From NCBI GenBank assembly GCA_902702965.1, contig CACRXP010000071.1, positions 681,584 to 745,583 on the forward strand: a stretch of 64,000 nt of DNA, in the 5' to 3' direction. Made by a program: the position numbers and the translations under genes. Origin of the DNA: Spirometra erinaceieuropaei. Lineage: Eukaryota; Platyhelminthes; Cestoda; Diphyllobothriidea; Diphyllobothriidae. This document shows, one piece after another, positions 11,301-22,647 of the stretch. The notes below the pieces were generated by a model that worked only from the letters and a program-made list of their open reading frames with translations, was not told where the DNA came from and searched no databases. Within the stretch, counting starts at the first letter, position 1. Each line of letters opens with the position of its first letter.

Positions 11301-14300
11301 GCCGATCAGCCCTGGCCGAGGTAATCAATCTGCTAAATTTTTCTACCCACAAGTGACTCATGTTTGCAAGTTGGTATCGCTGTGAAATATAACACCGAGG
11401 ACCAGTTCTCTGTTAGCAGTCTCACAGTGCTAAACGGAAATATTAAATGACCTGAAGCTTAAGCTATCAAGGAGCCCGGTTGTAAAGACTGTAATGACAT
11501 TGAATGATAATGCTCATATCCTGCTCTCTGGCCTTTCGTAAAGACTGGCGTAACGACAGTGGCTGACGAAGCCCAATAGCTCGTATATGCGCGGTGCATA
11601 CTATTTGTCCATATCTCACATATGACAGGCGACAATATGGGAGATCTCTGATTTCACATCAGTGAGTTTCATAAAGTTCACATGAGGAAGAAACCAGTGC
11701 AATCTTGCCCTCAATCCTGAAGAAGAGGTCCGAGCTACCACATCAGTTAGCAACCCTACAAGCCTTGCCTGATAGCACTTCATGATAGAGTCGAACGCAT
11801 CAGATTGATTGTAGTGAGGAGTTAGCCGATTTGCCGTTAGAGTAGAGTCTTCAGTGTCAGCCCTTACTCTTACTACTCTGCTGCACCAGTCGACTGTCTG
11901 AGCATGCCAACCAACTGGTGGTGAGTCTGGCTGCAGTGACAGACGTTGCATGAAGGCCTCTGAGGCCTACAAAACGCGCATATACGGCAGTAGTTAGTGG
12001 CTTGCGCTGACTCAACGCAGCCTTATAAACTCTTGCAATCGTCTGGACTCAGACAGCCGCTGCGTTGTCAGTTGTGATGGTGTTCTGTCAGAGGTGCGAT
12101 CTTTTGGGCAACACTTGTTACAGCCTACCACCTGTTCAAGTGTTTTTGGACACAGTTGTTTTAGATAGAACCGACTCCTAAGGGCCCTGTCACCCTTGTT
12201 GGTGCGACAGAGCAGTTAGGGGCAGCAGACGGAAGTCAGTGGTAGCGATAAATTCAATGAGATGGCCAACATCAAAACTCTTCAATAGTGTTTCCTTCTC
12301 GACAACACTTAGCAAGACCCCCGCGACCGCACCACCATCCTGTGACTACTGTGAGCCTTACCTAATTCGTACAGGAGAGTACGTAGTCCATTGGATTTTC
12401 GCTTGATCCTCGTTTGGACAGCAGGTTACTGAGTGTCTCTTCGATTGCCTGAGACAACGAGAGTGCCAAGCTCCTCACGATTTGCGCAGTTGGTTCTCAC
12501 TGCGTAATTACCAGTCATTCATGCTGTGCGCACATCGCTTTACGGGCGTTCCGACATTTTTCAGCTCTGATAAGCCTGCACACTAGGTCACGTCTGCGTA
12601 CCCTGTTTGGTCGATCATAGAATCCTCACGGGAGCAAGGATGGTGGGTTCAGCAGTAAATAGTTGTCTGCTTCCTTCTGTTAACGCATACTTTGGTACGG
12701 TTGACACCAGCGCCCTCAAGAGGATCGTGCAATGTGATCGTGTGTGTCTAAAATGTCAGATCTCAGTAAAGTTATATTTCGGAGAAGGAGGCACGATCGC
12801 TGGAACAAGTGCTTTATTCGCCTGACGTCTCGGATCCTCACTCGAATCCATCATCAGAGGCAGAGTCAGTTTAAGGTAGGGGATTGCTCAGGTGTTGCAA
12901 TACTTATAGGATGTAGCTCCTAGTCCTCTACATGCCTTCCACAGTTGGAAGCCCCCGACTTCATCACAGCTCGACTGGCTAGCTGTTGAAGTATGCCGTT
13001 GCTATGCGCCTGTATGCCGGTCAAGATTATCGGCTCCCACGCTCATTGCATGCCGCCGAGGGTCTGACTACCGGCTTTCGTCATCTGTATGGACTCTTGG
13101 GTGATTTGGCTAGTCGACATTGATACCGAGTACAGTAGTTATCCGCACTCTCTCCCCGCGGCTAACTACTTTGCCTAGGCTAGGTCTCAGCGCCGAATAT
13201 GGAGCGAGGAGGCGTCGCGCTTGTTGGTTGATTGTGGACCGGAAAACCATGACTCGGGCGTTCGCGGCTCACGCTGTTGTCATCTCTTGCGAGAATTTCT
13301 GCTTCGTCAAGCTTGAATACGTGGTTGGGTTCCGTCGAATGAGCCGCGAGCTGGGAGTTGACGTCGTTCCTCCTCACTGCTGCCGAGTGCTCGGCAACCG
13401 CGTCCGGAGTAGTCTTCCGGTTTCCCTGGCATAGTTACTTTGCCGACAACTGCACCAGATCCGGTAAACGACTCCAGATGCTTCCTGTCGTGGCAGTGAG
13501 TCTTTTGGCCTCATGTTCTGGCGTCTTATTGTTGTCTCCGGTCAGTGCGCAACTCTAATTCCAAGGGGCGTAAGGAGGCGGCTGACGGCTTCCGAAGCAT
13601 TCACGTACCGCACAGCTGGCCAAAATTTCGGGCCGGTTGGATTTTATCTGTAGTCTCGTTTACGCAGGGACTACCGATGTCACATGTAATTAGCGTTCTC
13701 CATTCTATCCTCACTGCGATACGGAATACGTATAATTCCATTCTGCCTCTCACAGGCGGCCACACAGCGGCGAGCAAGCTTTAATTAAGATTTTAGCCGT
13801 CTAAGACAAGAGGTCGGTGAAAGTCACTCTCATGCGATGGTTATTTCCTTGGGTCGTTTTTTCAGGTTTCCTACTGATACACTAGGGGGGACAGAAGGCA
13901 GTAAGTCTGATCCTTCACCATGATCAAACCGAAGCACTTATGAAGCCCAATTTGTAATGACCCCTCCTCCGAGTGACCGTGCGGCATCTCCTACCGACGT
14001 GGCATCCGAGTGGCCAAAGTCCGGTATATGTGCGTCGAGCGACCGACAGTTGCGTGGCACGTAGGGGTCGGGGGCGAATCCCTGCCCTGCCTCTGTTCCC
14101 ATGCCCGCTTCGTAACGGTCTTGATCTGATCCCGCAGCTGTATTAAGATGCGTGTGGAAAGAGGGAATGAGGTCGATTCCGCGCAAGCTTCAACCCATAT
14201 GACCCGAGTAGCTCTCAAGTTCAGGTGTTGCTGGTCAACGCGCGAATTATCATCATTTGGCGCTGTGTTTCCCTCACCTTACTTCCCCTTCTTATGTCTT

Positions 14301-17300
14301 CTGTCCTGCTCACGTGTAGTCCTTTCTCCTCTCTCCTATCTTTTCTCATCCTTTCTACTGCCGAACTGCGGTCTTTCCAATCTCGAAACCGACGATATAT
14401 TCACCCTTTGAACATCCTTCCTAGCCTGGCGGTGGGCAGTGACCGGCTACCACAAATCTACAAATGCAAACACTAACGTCTGTACACAGACTTGTTTCAC
14501 CGCACCCCTCAACGTAGGTACTATGTCCGAAGTACGTACTACTGCTATTCAGCAGTTGTAATGGTGTGGTTTGCGCCTGGAGTTGCGTGGAGTCAGCCAA
14601 GAAAGCAGTAATTTGTAACAAAATTTTAATTCTGATGTAACTCGCACTAGCCATCGATCCCGGAATCGACAGAAATGGGCGTCAGTTCATTAAAACCCTT
14701 CTTATCTTTACATTCACATCATTTGGCTAAACACGGGGTTCCAACCGGTCCTTCACGGGACTTTGGTGTGCAAATGTCATCACTTCTCATTGTGTGAGGC
14801 TGACGAAATTTTCATTTCGATTAATTTCTCAACAGGATACTGGCGAATGCAACTGGAGCACATTCTTGTGCACCTAAAGGCCCACACGCAGAACAATGCC
14901 GATTTTCGCAATTTGCTTGGAAACCCGCGTCTGGGCAAGGTATGTTACCTTGTAGTTCCATCAACCGCCTCTGAATTAAACGTCCAAACTGAAATTATGT
15001 AGGCGTAACTTAGAGACAACTTATACTGCCAAGGAGAATATTTGCTAAAGAAAGTGGTCACACATTAAATTGGGATCATATTTAATTGGCACGACGGGGC
15101 GAGTGAGTTCCGTAGCGCGATCCGTGAGCGCTCCTCTACCATTGTGTATACCCGATCGCAGTCGATAGGACAACGAGCCCGTGACTCAGCGGTCGCGGAA
15201 TCGAGCCTCAGCTGTTCCACACTTCGGGGTTGAGTATGGTTAGCTGACGACAGCTAATAAGCCAGAAATTGCCACTCCAGTCTCACTTGTCCTTGTTGGT
15301 TACAGTATTTTGCCTAAATTTGAAGTGTTCGCCAGTTTAACCGTTGACAGTGGCCCACTGTCCTGTTGCATACAGAAGAACCCTCCCCAATAGCAGACTA
15401 CCCTGTTTTGATTGTTTGCATTAAGGAATTTCTGTGACTCGAGCTAGACACGCATGGGTTCTTTTCATACATTGTCTAATGTCTCACCTAATATATCACA
15501 TGCGATTGCTTGATGTCATAAGTCTTTGTAGCAAGACGTTAATCATTACTTGTCATTTATCATTACGAAATCAATGCAGCGTTCCAGGGTTCGAAGTTTG
15601 CAATGGATGGCGAGTGCGTCACCTTCTATGGAGAGCGAGGACAGCGAGGAGATAGACTTCGTAGATTTTTTGACAAGGGAAAGTCCAAGCATTAGGTCCC
15701 GAAAATGTGAAATTAGTTAAACGCCTGTTTGTTTGCCCTTTTTGTGTTTCACAAATCTTATTTTGCCTGTGCACATGCTCCAGCAGCTTTAATCTCCTCG
15801 CACATGTCGGTTTTCACGTTAGAAGTTCCGATCTTGACTAAAGTTCATCCCGGCTTCTAACAGCTCCTCTATGCCGGCATCGAGGAAGATGAGGGCGAGT
15901 TGACAATCTTTATGACCTTCCAACACCACAATCCACGAATAACCACTCAGGATCTTTTACCAATGCCATCGGAGGCGCAGTCAGATCGGATAAACAGGAA
16001 TGGCGGGGTTCCTCAAGCTGCGGCGAGGTCACAAGCACACCAGCGGAATAATAATAACTGTTCCTCGCCTCTGGCAGATAATGCCCACTTTGAGGATGAC
16101 AGCTGGGCCAGCAATTCGTTTGACAATCTCACCATCACCGACGACTTCTCGGAGGACGGAGCCACAGGGCCTCTTCGCCCCAAGTCCAGTGGTAGGCCTT
16201 CAGTCAGCGCTACTATGGCGTGATTCCTACCTTCATTTTCTTGTTCCTACCTCAACCTACCCGTCAAAATGTTGTTACGAGAGTTTTATGTTAAATTTTT
16301 GCATAGTATAGAAGAGGCGTCACGATACCTCCCTCGACGTGGTCTCTTGGTAGAGAAAAAATCTTGGCGCAAGTACAATGGACCGGTAATGTTCACGAAC
16401 AAGGTCCGTGGACAGAGTGTGCCGGCATGGAGGTACAGAAGAAGGGGTTGCCAGTCAGTTCGATAAGTAAGAAGGGGAAACGAATTTTTCCACTATTGTG
16501 ACCTGAACGGAAGACTCCACTGCAATTTGAAGCTGTGTGAAATTTTAGAGGTAGATTATTTCTCGAGCAACAGAATGCCTCTGCAAAAAGTACCAAAGCT
16601 TACTGGTAGATCCCCAGATGCTGTGGTTGGCTCGTCCACTCACTGCTGCGAGTTCTGCTGCGACATGGTATCTGCCGCTAGAAGAGAATAACTAGATGGC
16701 ACATCGGAAAACCCAGTACAAACCGAAGAGGCCAGATTTGCAGGTTGTCGTCATAAATACAATCGTGGCTGTCTTTTAGGTGGAAATGCACCTGCCGATG
16801 AAAACAATGGGGATCCAGTACAGACTTATCGGAACCACGGCTCACGCATTGATAATCTGTGGATCAGGATACCGATGTTAGGTACCTCTGCATACAGAAG
16901 CAAGATGCAGCGACGCTGATCCCTATCATTGGACGCGAAGTAGAAGCAGAGTCAAAAATATATTCTGACCATTGGTCAGTAGGGAAATTACGCCGACCCG
17001 AATACAGGTGCGCACATCCAGCAAACCGAAAGAACTAAGTTAGGCAGCAAGATTGAGGGCTTCAAGAAAAGTTGTAGAGTTCCACAGCATCTACTTTAGG
17101 GGAACTTGGATGAACACTGCTGGTGTGTTTTGGAAGTAGATGAGAACCACGACGTAGCAACCTTACGTGATACTAAGCCTCGGGTGTTCCACACTTCGGA
17201 GTTGAGTATGACCCGCTGACGGTGGCTAATAAGCCAGAAATGGCCATTCCAGTCTACCTTGTCTTTGTCGGTAATATCATTCTGCCTATATCATGCGCCG

Positions 17301-20300
17301 CTGTGCGGCTGCTGGTTGGGCTCGCGAGAGAGTCCATAAGACACAACGGAACGAGTGAGTTCCGTCAGAACGATCGGTGGGCGTCCCCCTACCATTCAAG
17401 GAAGTATTTGTATACTTGTTGTTATTTAATGCCAATTTAACTTCCTAATATAGACGTCAGATTTTTCATTCGATTCTGATTTTTGACCTGTATCTACAAC
17501 AACAGTTTGACTGTCGCATGCGACTATATCCACCGTGTGCTCCACAGCAAGGTGCAGCAGGCACGGTGACTTGCGCGTGAACTAGTTTAAAGTGGTAGTA
17601 GACTTGCCCAGCATCCACCGTACTCTCTCTTCCCCACTCTCCACCTGGATCCGGTGTCAAAACAGAGTCAGGAAGACCGGAAGCGGGGGAGGCCGCAGGT
17701 GGATGGCACGATCGAGCCCGCACCTTGGCGCTCCACTCCGCACCCTCTGGTTCACGCAGCAAATGATCAACAGCAAAAGGGACTGGCGCGGCCGAAGCCG
17801 CCCGACCAGTGCCTACTAGGGCAGGAATCACACTATAGTAGCACCGCAATGCCTGTTCTTCACATAGTCTTCAAAGACAAGTATTTATCACATCCGTTAG
17901 GCTGCTCCGGCAGAAAGCCTTTCTGCTTGTAGTTCCCATTATGTGTCGATGGGCGAATGTCTCTTTAAATTCCCATCTTTTAGCGCGTGGTGGACGGGGT
18001 TCGTCAAAGATGGGCGGGAAGGGGAGCAGGCGTGTACAGCAGAAGCGTGGGGGCCGAAGCAAGGCAACGAGCCATCCCGTACCGGAAGAGCGAAAAAAGG
18101 GCAACGGAAATTTTGCCGGTACCAACATCAGCGAAAACGGCGGCTCTAACGATACCTATCAACGTCCCCAGCCTCTGCATTCCAGCTGTCGGGCGGACCC
18201 CAATGCCTCACTCATACCAGGTCTAGCTGCGGTTGTGGAACAGCGTATCGCTAACCTTTCCGTGGGTTTTTTTTAAATCAAACGTGGATGCTATTTTTGC
18301 CCTTTCATGTTTTTTTTATCCGTCGCCGTTGGGCATTTTGCATCCGAAGTTGTGGGTCTTCTGGCATCCTCTTCTACGAGGACTATTGATCATAAGGACC
18401 TCTGTTAGCAATCATTTGGGTAAAATTCTGCCTCTCTGATTTTTGCCATGGTATACTTTTTTCCTGTTGAACTTTTCAGCCTTTGGACAGTGCCTTGCTG
18501 CAGCATCTTCGCTCGGGCCCAAGCGGAAGGGATAAGGAAGTCACCGATCTATTAGCCAAGGTTAGACCAGAACCTCCAACGAAATTACCTTTATTTTCCT
18601 ATTTAGCCATTATGCCACTTCGCGTTATTTGTCTTCAAGGCCCTTGGCTCGTGCTGTCGCACTGTTCTTCACGAAGAGAGGAGACACGCGTACATGTTTT
18701 TTCGACTGCGATTCTGAATTTTTAAAGTCCAGTAGTAGGGCGATCCGCCTGCTCGACTCATTGCCACTAGAAGACGGCAAATGTCGGTAGAGTGTGTTGA
18801 CGTGAACTTCGCAATCCGCTTCAATTTCGCAACAAAGACATACCAAACCGTAAAGCTTACCCACTAATAATCCGGTGTAAACTGTGGTACATGCTGCGCA
18901 AGTCATTAATGCGGCTCTAGGGCAGTGGTCGTCCTCATTGCCTACGATGAAGGATATTTGAATGGGACTTAAGGCCTACCTGACACCTCTACCGCCGCAA
19001 TTGACGAAGTCCACCTGGCTGGGAAGTGTTGCTGACCCGAACTTGAATTCATGATGAAGTAAAGGTGCGGAGCATTTATCCCACTCTTCGTTCCTACACT
19101 CGTCGTATTTCGAAAGCAAGACAAAGTCTACCAGGCTGGAGCTGGGCACGGATGCAGTGATAGTCCGTCTAGGTGTGCCAGGCGAAATGGGCCCTGTCTG
19201 GAAAACGAACTAGGCTGCATGGAAAGAGGTGGTAGCTCGGGTGAGAGTTGTGAAGGAGAGGATGTATCACCAGAGCCACAGTAAGAGAGCCACTACAGCT
19301 TGACCCTCAGTTCCTTGTGGGGCAAACTTTTCCTGTCAGCCGACAACCTCGGCCGCAGCTCTTATCGTGCCGTGAAATTTTGAAGGCTCGTTTACTTGTT
19401 TGTAGTGAATAACTTAAGCGTTGGATCTGAGCCGTTGTAAACTCTATCCGTTTCGAGTCGGCTGCGAATGAGATTACGCCTAGTGGTCCGAAATCGACTT
19501 CTTACGCATGCCAAACACGGACTCTCATCTCATAGAAGCGAGAGACGCCATAATGGCCACATTGAGAAGGAGCCGTTGTAATTTGGTCCCGTTAGGATGG
19601 GGAGCCAAGTTATCCCGTCAGATTACAATCCTCAAAGCTGCGGCCTTTTGCGTATCGTGGCAGGTCTCAGCAGGTCACATTTGTTATAGTGGGGAGTCTC
19701 CCGAACTTTCATGTGGGAAGGTTATTCACTATCCGCCTCTGACGCATGGGTGGCCGATCTGAGCTTTCTGCCGATCTGTGTTCAAATTGAACATAGGACC
19801 TGAAGTCGCGTCAGCCTCCGTCTCAGCCGTGCCGCAGACGTTTGACAGTAGTTAAGAGCCTAGATAGCTTCGTTACAGCCCAACCGACGGGTGCTGGGAG
19901 CCAACGCGGTCCCTATTTCCATCCGGGGCAATCGTTGAGCAGGCCCCATCCGGCGACGACAGTTTGACCGTCAATTCCGATGATGTCTAAAGTATGCCCC
20001 GCAGCATGGTGGGATCAGGGACGGTGACGCGCTCGCGATTTAGTTTATAGTGATGGCAGACTTCTGCAGCACCTACTACACTTTCTCTCCTTTTCTTTCC
20101 ACCTGGGTCCGGTGCCATAAGAGTCCAAAAAGGCTGCCGGCGCGGCGCGAACACGCAGCTAGGCGTGCCTACCCACACTAACGTTCACGCTCCGGGAAAG
20201 AGGTATCATTGACTGACGCCTGCGGTCCGCATGACGGCGGCGAACTGTCCTACCTGGGAATTACTTGTGCCTGCTTTTGTAGGTCCGGTGTTTCACCTTC

Positions 20301-22647
20301 GTGTCCCTAATGTCCTTATCGTCTGCTCCAAGCCGCAAAAGCACGCAAACAGATGTGTCATCTGCACACCGAATATCGTGTTTCGTGCGTTTGCGTGCAC
20401 ATGTTGTTGTCATGGCAGCCAGCCCTGTCTCGCGATTGCACGCGCCTTGCCGCCATGGCAACGACGTGTTTACTAAGAAGAAATTTTGAACAACTCTGCG
20501 AAATAGCATCCAATAGAGCGGACTCCCTCATTTAGTGCTTCCTAAATTTTGCCTTTTAGGGTGCCAACCCGAGATGCATTGATCCCTCCGGTGATGCGGC
20601 TCTAATAGTTGCTGTCCGAAACCGTTATTTGGGAGCTATTTCGGCCCTTGTGCAAGCAGGAGCCGACGTTAACACCGTAGGCAACAGGTATCTATTCCGT
20701 TCTCTGTTCCGATGCCCACATTCTAGCTCCTACCGAAAGTGACGCTTGAATGTTTGATTCCTACGCCGTTCGTTGCTGGAAATAGAACAGTAGAATACAG
20801 TTAAAGAAGTTACTGTTAAAAATGATAGGCATATCAGTTACACATAATGAACACTTCACCATTCAGTTTTTGACCTACAGGGGATCTTAATACTGTAGGC
20901 CCTGTAAACACTACTCACTTCACTGTCATGAACTGTACTTTCTGCAAACTGACAAATGATCGGAAGTCCTTGCATCTATGCTCCTTAGAACACTATCATA
21001 TTATAAACAATAGCTAAACAAACAACCATAGTCGCCCTATTCATACTATAGTTTTGGCAGTGATCGCGTTTTTTCACGTGCATACACTAGAATTTATCGA
21101 CCTTCCACGGAATGGAGTTTTGAAACTCTAAAGCACAGGTGCAGCTGCGAATTGGGTTTAAAAGTATTCGGGAATAAAAAACCATGTTTTAAAAGACCCA
21201 AAACGTACACCCTTGGAGAAAGAGTGCAAGGAAGGATATTTTTCGTCCATAAATTTCGTTTGAATTTATGCGGGTATCAAAATCGATGGGGAAACTCCGC
21301 TCTACCTAAGTAGTCAGTTATTGTCGAGTGCGGTTTTTTTCAGTTGACCGAACGGATGTGCATTCAAAAGCCAACATCCTGGCGTATCTGAAATATTTTG
21401 GGTTTATGCTACTTGATGATCTATATTACAACTTCACTTAGATAACACTTCCTAATCAAAAACGCATTTCAGAATCTCAGTTGACATTTCATGAATTTGG
21501 TCGCTGACTATAGTTCGGCCTGAGATTTGCGTACTGGCTCCCAGGTAGACAGAAGTAACACAGGAGAGTTTATCTAACTTATTCGGCCTTTAGTTCCGCG
21601 GCAGTGCTGTTTGAATACTTTATAATGTTGCAATTAGAGCCTTACCAATGATTTTTCTCCTTACTTTTTGTTCCTGCGATAAATGGAAGGAACGGCAACT
21701 CCGTGCTGCATGAGGCGGTTCTGCTAGGAGATGAAGCCATGCAAATTGTCAAAACGCTTTTGGAGTAAGTTCAAAATCATTTAGTGCCATATTTACATTC
21801 CCTATTCTCTAAACCAATCTGATCTCGATCGTAGTACCAAAGGGGTCCGTATTTAATGGTGCTGTCAGAGTTCAGCATGTCTCTGACAAATGACTGATGT
21901 CCATTAGGTCAGATAAGGAAGACTTCCAATGGCCGTCTTTGGCAATATTTCCTGTCCCAGGCCCGTCATATCGGTCCGAGTGCAGGTTTGGACCTATCTG
22001 GCCTACCAGTTGGGCCATAAACTCCCGGTCTGTCGGTCAAGATCGTAAATGTTGAAGATCGTGCTGGAGTGGCACACATCTGTAGGGTGCGAGCGCTGGA
22101 AACAATAAGGATGTTTGCTTTTCCGCTGTAGACAATATTTCTCAACTATTGACCGCCCTTCAATGTGCGACTGCCTGTGAACCCGCTGGGCAGCAATCCC
22201 CAAAGCAGAAAGGAAGACCAGTACTATGTCCATAGACGGGACCAACTATTCCCACCTCCCTGGTGCGCGTTTCCACGTGATTTTTAGGCACAAGTACACA
22301 TGTATGCCTGCTGGTTGCATGGTTGACAGTGAGGGTTGTTGGCATCAGTCACTTTGAGTCACTGCTTATTTCCGAAATGTCTGGCTAGCTTCGGATGCAT
22401 ACTTTTCCCCAGGTCAGGTGTAATAAAGTAGCCCCTCCATACATATTTCTCTTACCACAGACTTGGTGCTGATCCAACCGGGAAAAATGCTCAAGGTCGC
22501 TCTGCCCAGGACATCGCGGATGAATCCGGTTTTGCCAAGCTTTCCAACTTACTAGCAGCTGAGGTTGACAGGAAGAAACAACAAGAAGGGGCCGACGGGA
22601 CTGTTATTGCTCCCGCCTACGCATTTGAGCACCCAGCGGAATGCTGA
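8066..22647 (+). CDS. DZANK1: DZANK1 homologue, ten joined exons (exon span incl. introns)
   Basis: Exons: 8066-8344, 8385-9010, 11126-11320, 14836-14939, 15864-16191, 17984-18261, 18480-18560, 20560-20687, 21690-21764, 22461-22647 (TGA stop). Every junction has GT..AG ends and matching phase, giving about 760 residues, close to vertebrate DZANK1 (about 750), although the N-terminus is still missing. Domain order: five CxxC..CxxC zinc-ribbon-like units, an IGTQTTGLYYPS segment, a GYWRMQLEH...QNNADFR segment, a basic low-complexity linker, then three to four ankyrin repeats. In vertebrates DZANK1 has been linked to dynein-dependent transport in ciliated photoreceptors; a cilium or cytoskeletal role here is inferred only from the family. 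The introns carry retroelement relics, one intron being only 40 bp. No frame disruption was seen in the joined exons. Confidence 0.85.
8345..8384 (+). other. 40-bp spliceosomal intron
   Basis: GTAGGT...TATAGAG; removing it joins AC|A AAG CCC and keeps the zinc-ribbon frame open. Without removal the TAG at 8,346 stops translation. Introns of roughly this size form a known short class in tapeworms. Confidence 0.7.
8385..9010 (+). CDS. DZANK1: DZANK1 exon: zinc ribbons 3-5
   Basis: This 626-nt exon encodes three more CxxC pairs: C-P-T-C-G...C-L-T-C-E, C-R-V-C-H...F-C-D-R-C-G and C-T-K-C-F...F-C-V-R-C-G, separated by Pro/Ser/Asn-rich linkers. The last two follow the typical zinc-ribbon pattern N-x-x-x-A/S-R-F-C-x-R-C-G. 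The exon ends at CTCAG|GTCAGA, one base into a Val codon that the next exon completes. The frame stays open to 9,171, but that tail lacks family features and is read as intron. Confidence 0.8.
9011..10439. other. Intron, nothing recognised
   Basis: First part of the 2.1-kb intron 9,011-11,125. I see no clear repeat or gene before the family-B copy that starts near 10,440. Confidence 0.4.
10440..10980 (-). repeat. Copy of the LINE 3'-UTR repeat (family B)
   Basis: Plus-strand blocks GATGTCCACCATGTAC, CGGTGACTTGCGCGGGAACTA (shown at 10,494-10,514), AGTGATAGCGGACTTGCGC, CCGTCAGTTCGTAGCC and CGCAGCGTGATGGCTTCAAGAG...GTCAGGTT match other family-B copies. A 5'-truncated LINE insertion on the minus strand in a DZANK1 intron is the likely origin. 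Confidence 0.6.
11126..11320 (+). CDS. DZANK1: DZANK1 exon: GTQTTGLYYPS segment
   Basis: Acceptor CCGTCTTTTAG, donor GAG|GTAATC. It encodes RKRTLSSIGTQTTGLYYPS, a segment I associate with the middle of DZANK1 proteins, then a Leu/Arg-rich stretch. Enters at codon position 2 and exits after one base (Gly). Confidence 0.75.
11780..11960 (-). repeat. Partial copy of family-B repeat
   Basis: GATAGAGTCGAACGCATCAG followed by a TTGTAGTGAGGA block matches the GATAGCTTCAAGCGTGTCAG...TTTATAGTGAGGA part of other copies. Only this distal part of the repeat is present. Confidence 0.45.
12824..12857 (-). ncRNA. Hammerhead ribozyme-like motif at PLE 3' flank (mutated core)
   Basis: On the minus strand: CTGATGA (12,857-12,851), extra T, stem II GGATTC/GGATCC pairing at six positions with one U-G, then GAGA instead of GAAA, and CGTC ending at 12,824. 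Stem I pairs TGCCT with AGGCG on the two sides. The A-to-G change in the conserved GAAA should reduce or abolish cleavage. The GGCGAATAAAGCAC and CCAGCGATCGTGC block follows, as in the other copies. Confidence 0.6.
13190..13520 (-). pseudogene. Penelope-like element fragment: GIY-YIG endonuclease
   Basis: The minus frame reads AVRRNDVNSQLAAHSTEPNH (split as AEHSAAV and RRNDVNSQLAAH), then KLDEAEILARDDNSVSRE, closely related to the fragment at 4,365-4,620. The N-terminal part is frameshifted. It lies about 330 bp upstream of the minus-strand hammerhead-like motif at 12,824-12,857, reproducing the PLE 3' architecture. Located in the DZANK1 intron 11,321-14,835. Confidence 0.6.
14836..14939 (+). 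CDS. DZANK1: DZANK1 exon: GYWRMQLEH segment
   Basis: Acceptor TTTCTCAACAG, donor AAG|GTATGT. It encodes GYWRMQLEHILVHLKAH and then TQNNADFRNLLGNPRLGK, one of the most conserved segments of the family as I know it. Enters at codon position 2, exits in phase 0. Confidence 0.8.
15090..15315 (+). repeat. SINE copy
   Basis: Blocks in order: CGAGTGAGTTCCGTAGCGCG, CTACCATTGTGTATACCCGA, CAACGAGCCCGTGACTCAGC (degraded A box), TTCCACACTTCGGGGTTGAG, AATAAGCCAGAAATTGCC, then CTTGTCCTTGTTGGTTACAG. Same family as 28,420-28,735. Lies in an intron. Confidence 0.55.
15864..16191 (+). CDS. DZANK1: DZANK1 exon: acidic/Asn-rich middle region
   Basis: Acceptor GGCTTCTAACAG, donor AGTG|GTAGGC. The start LLYAGIEEDEGELTIFMTF continues the conserved block of the previous exon as an acidic beta-rich segment. 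The rest (Asn, Gln, Asp/Ser rich) looks disordered. Enters in phase 0, exits after one base. Confidence 0.7.
17175..17400 (+). repeat. SINE copy, permuted order
   Basis: TTCCACACTTCGGAGTTGAG, AATAAGCCAGAAATGGCCAT, CTTGTCTTTGTCGGTAATAT, then GACACAACGGAACGAGTGAG and a CCCCCTACCATT block. Here the ACAACGG block follows the GCCAGAAATGGCC block, whereas at 15,090 it precedes it. Confidence 0.55.
17500..17830 (-). repeat. Copy of the LINE 3'-UTR repeat (family B)
   Basis: CACGGTGACTTGCGCGTGAA, AGTGGTAGTAGACTTGCCC, CACCGTACTCTCTC, CACCTGGATCCGGTGTCAAA and ACAGAGTCAGGAAGACCGGA blocks, then the CCTTGGCGCTCCACTCCGCA block. One of the better preserved copies; its plus-strand start coincides with the common end seen in other copies. 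Confidence 0.6.
17984..18261 (+). CDS. DZANK1: DZANK1 exon: basic low-complexity linker
   Basis: Acceptor CATCTTTTAG, donor TCC|GTGGGT. It encodes a Gly/Lys/Arg-rich stretch (ARGGRGSSKMGGKGSRR...), an Asn/Ser-rich stretch, then DPNASLIPGLAAVVEQRIAN, which leads into the ankyrin region. It enters at codon position 2 and exits in phase 0. The composition is unlike the neighbouring exons; support comes from phase agreement and position. Confidence 0.65.
18480..18560 (+). CDS. DZANK1: DZANK1 exon: start of ankyrin region
   Basis: Acceptor GAACTTTTCAG, donor AAG|GTTAGA (weak). The 27 codons PLDSALLQHLRS...GRDKEVTDLLAK form the helical half of an ankyrin repeat that continues as GANPRCIDPSGD in the next exon. 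Confidence 0.75.
19548..19760 (-). repeat. Partial copy of family-B repeat
   Basis: GCCATAATGGCCACATTGAG (AAGGAGCC follows) matches the GCCATAAAGGCCACATTAAA (AAGGAGCC follows) block at 48,190, and the CCCGTCAGATTACAATCC block matches CCCGTCAGTTGGCAACC. Confidence 0.5.
19950..20215 (-). repeat. Copy of the LINE 3'-UTR repeat (family B)
   Basis: Starts at the common end (GACGACAGTTTGACCGTCAA), followed by GATGATGTC, GGGACGGTGACGCGCTCGCG, TTTATAGTGATGGCAGACTT and CACCTGGGTCCGGTGCCATA. Truncated after about 260 bp, as expected for a 5'-truncated LINE insertion on the minus strand. Confidence 0.6.
20560..20687 (+). CDS. DZANK1: DZANK1 exon: ankyrin repeat
   Basis: Acceptor TTGCCTTTTAG, donor CAG|GTATCT. 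Encodes GANPRCIDPSGDAALIVAV and ISALVQAGADVNTVGN: the G-A-D/N-P...G-x-x-A-L helix-turn-helix pattern of ankyrin repeats. Exits after two bases of an Arg codon. Confidence 0.85.
21170..21530. repeat. AT-rich interspersed repeat (family C)
   Basis: Blocks GCCAACATCCTGGCGTATCT, GAAATATTTTGGGTTTATGC, CTTGATGATCTATATTACAA, AAAAACGCATTTCAGAATCT and GTTGACATTTCATGAATTTG match those at 2,420-3,245 and 63,330-63,710. Confidence 0.5.
21690..21764 (+). CDS. DZANK1: DZANK1 exon: ankyrin repeat
   Basis: Acceptor ...AAATGGAAG (pyrimidine tract about 15 nt upstream), donor GGA|GTAAGT (strong). Encodes NGNSVLHEAVLLGDEAMQI (19 residues) and VKTLLE, a classic ankyrin repeat core. Both junction phases agree with the neighbours. 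Confidence 0.85.
22461..22647 (+). CDS. DZANK1: DZANK1 last exon: ankyrin repeat and C-terminus
   Basis: Acceptor CTCTTACCACAG. Encodes LGADPTGKNAQGRSAQDIAD (continuing E-S-G-F-A-K-L), the last ankyrin repeat, then a charged tail ending ...AFEHPAEC and TGA at 22,645-22,647. No clear AATAAA was found just downstream. Confidence 0.85.
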
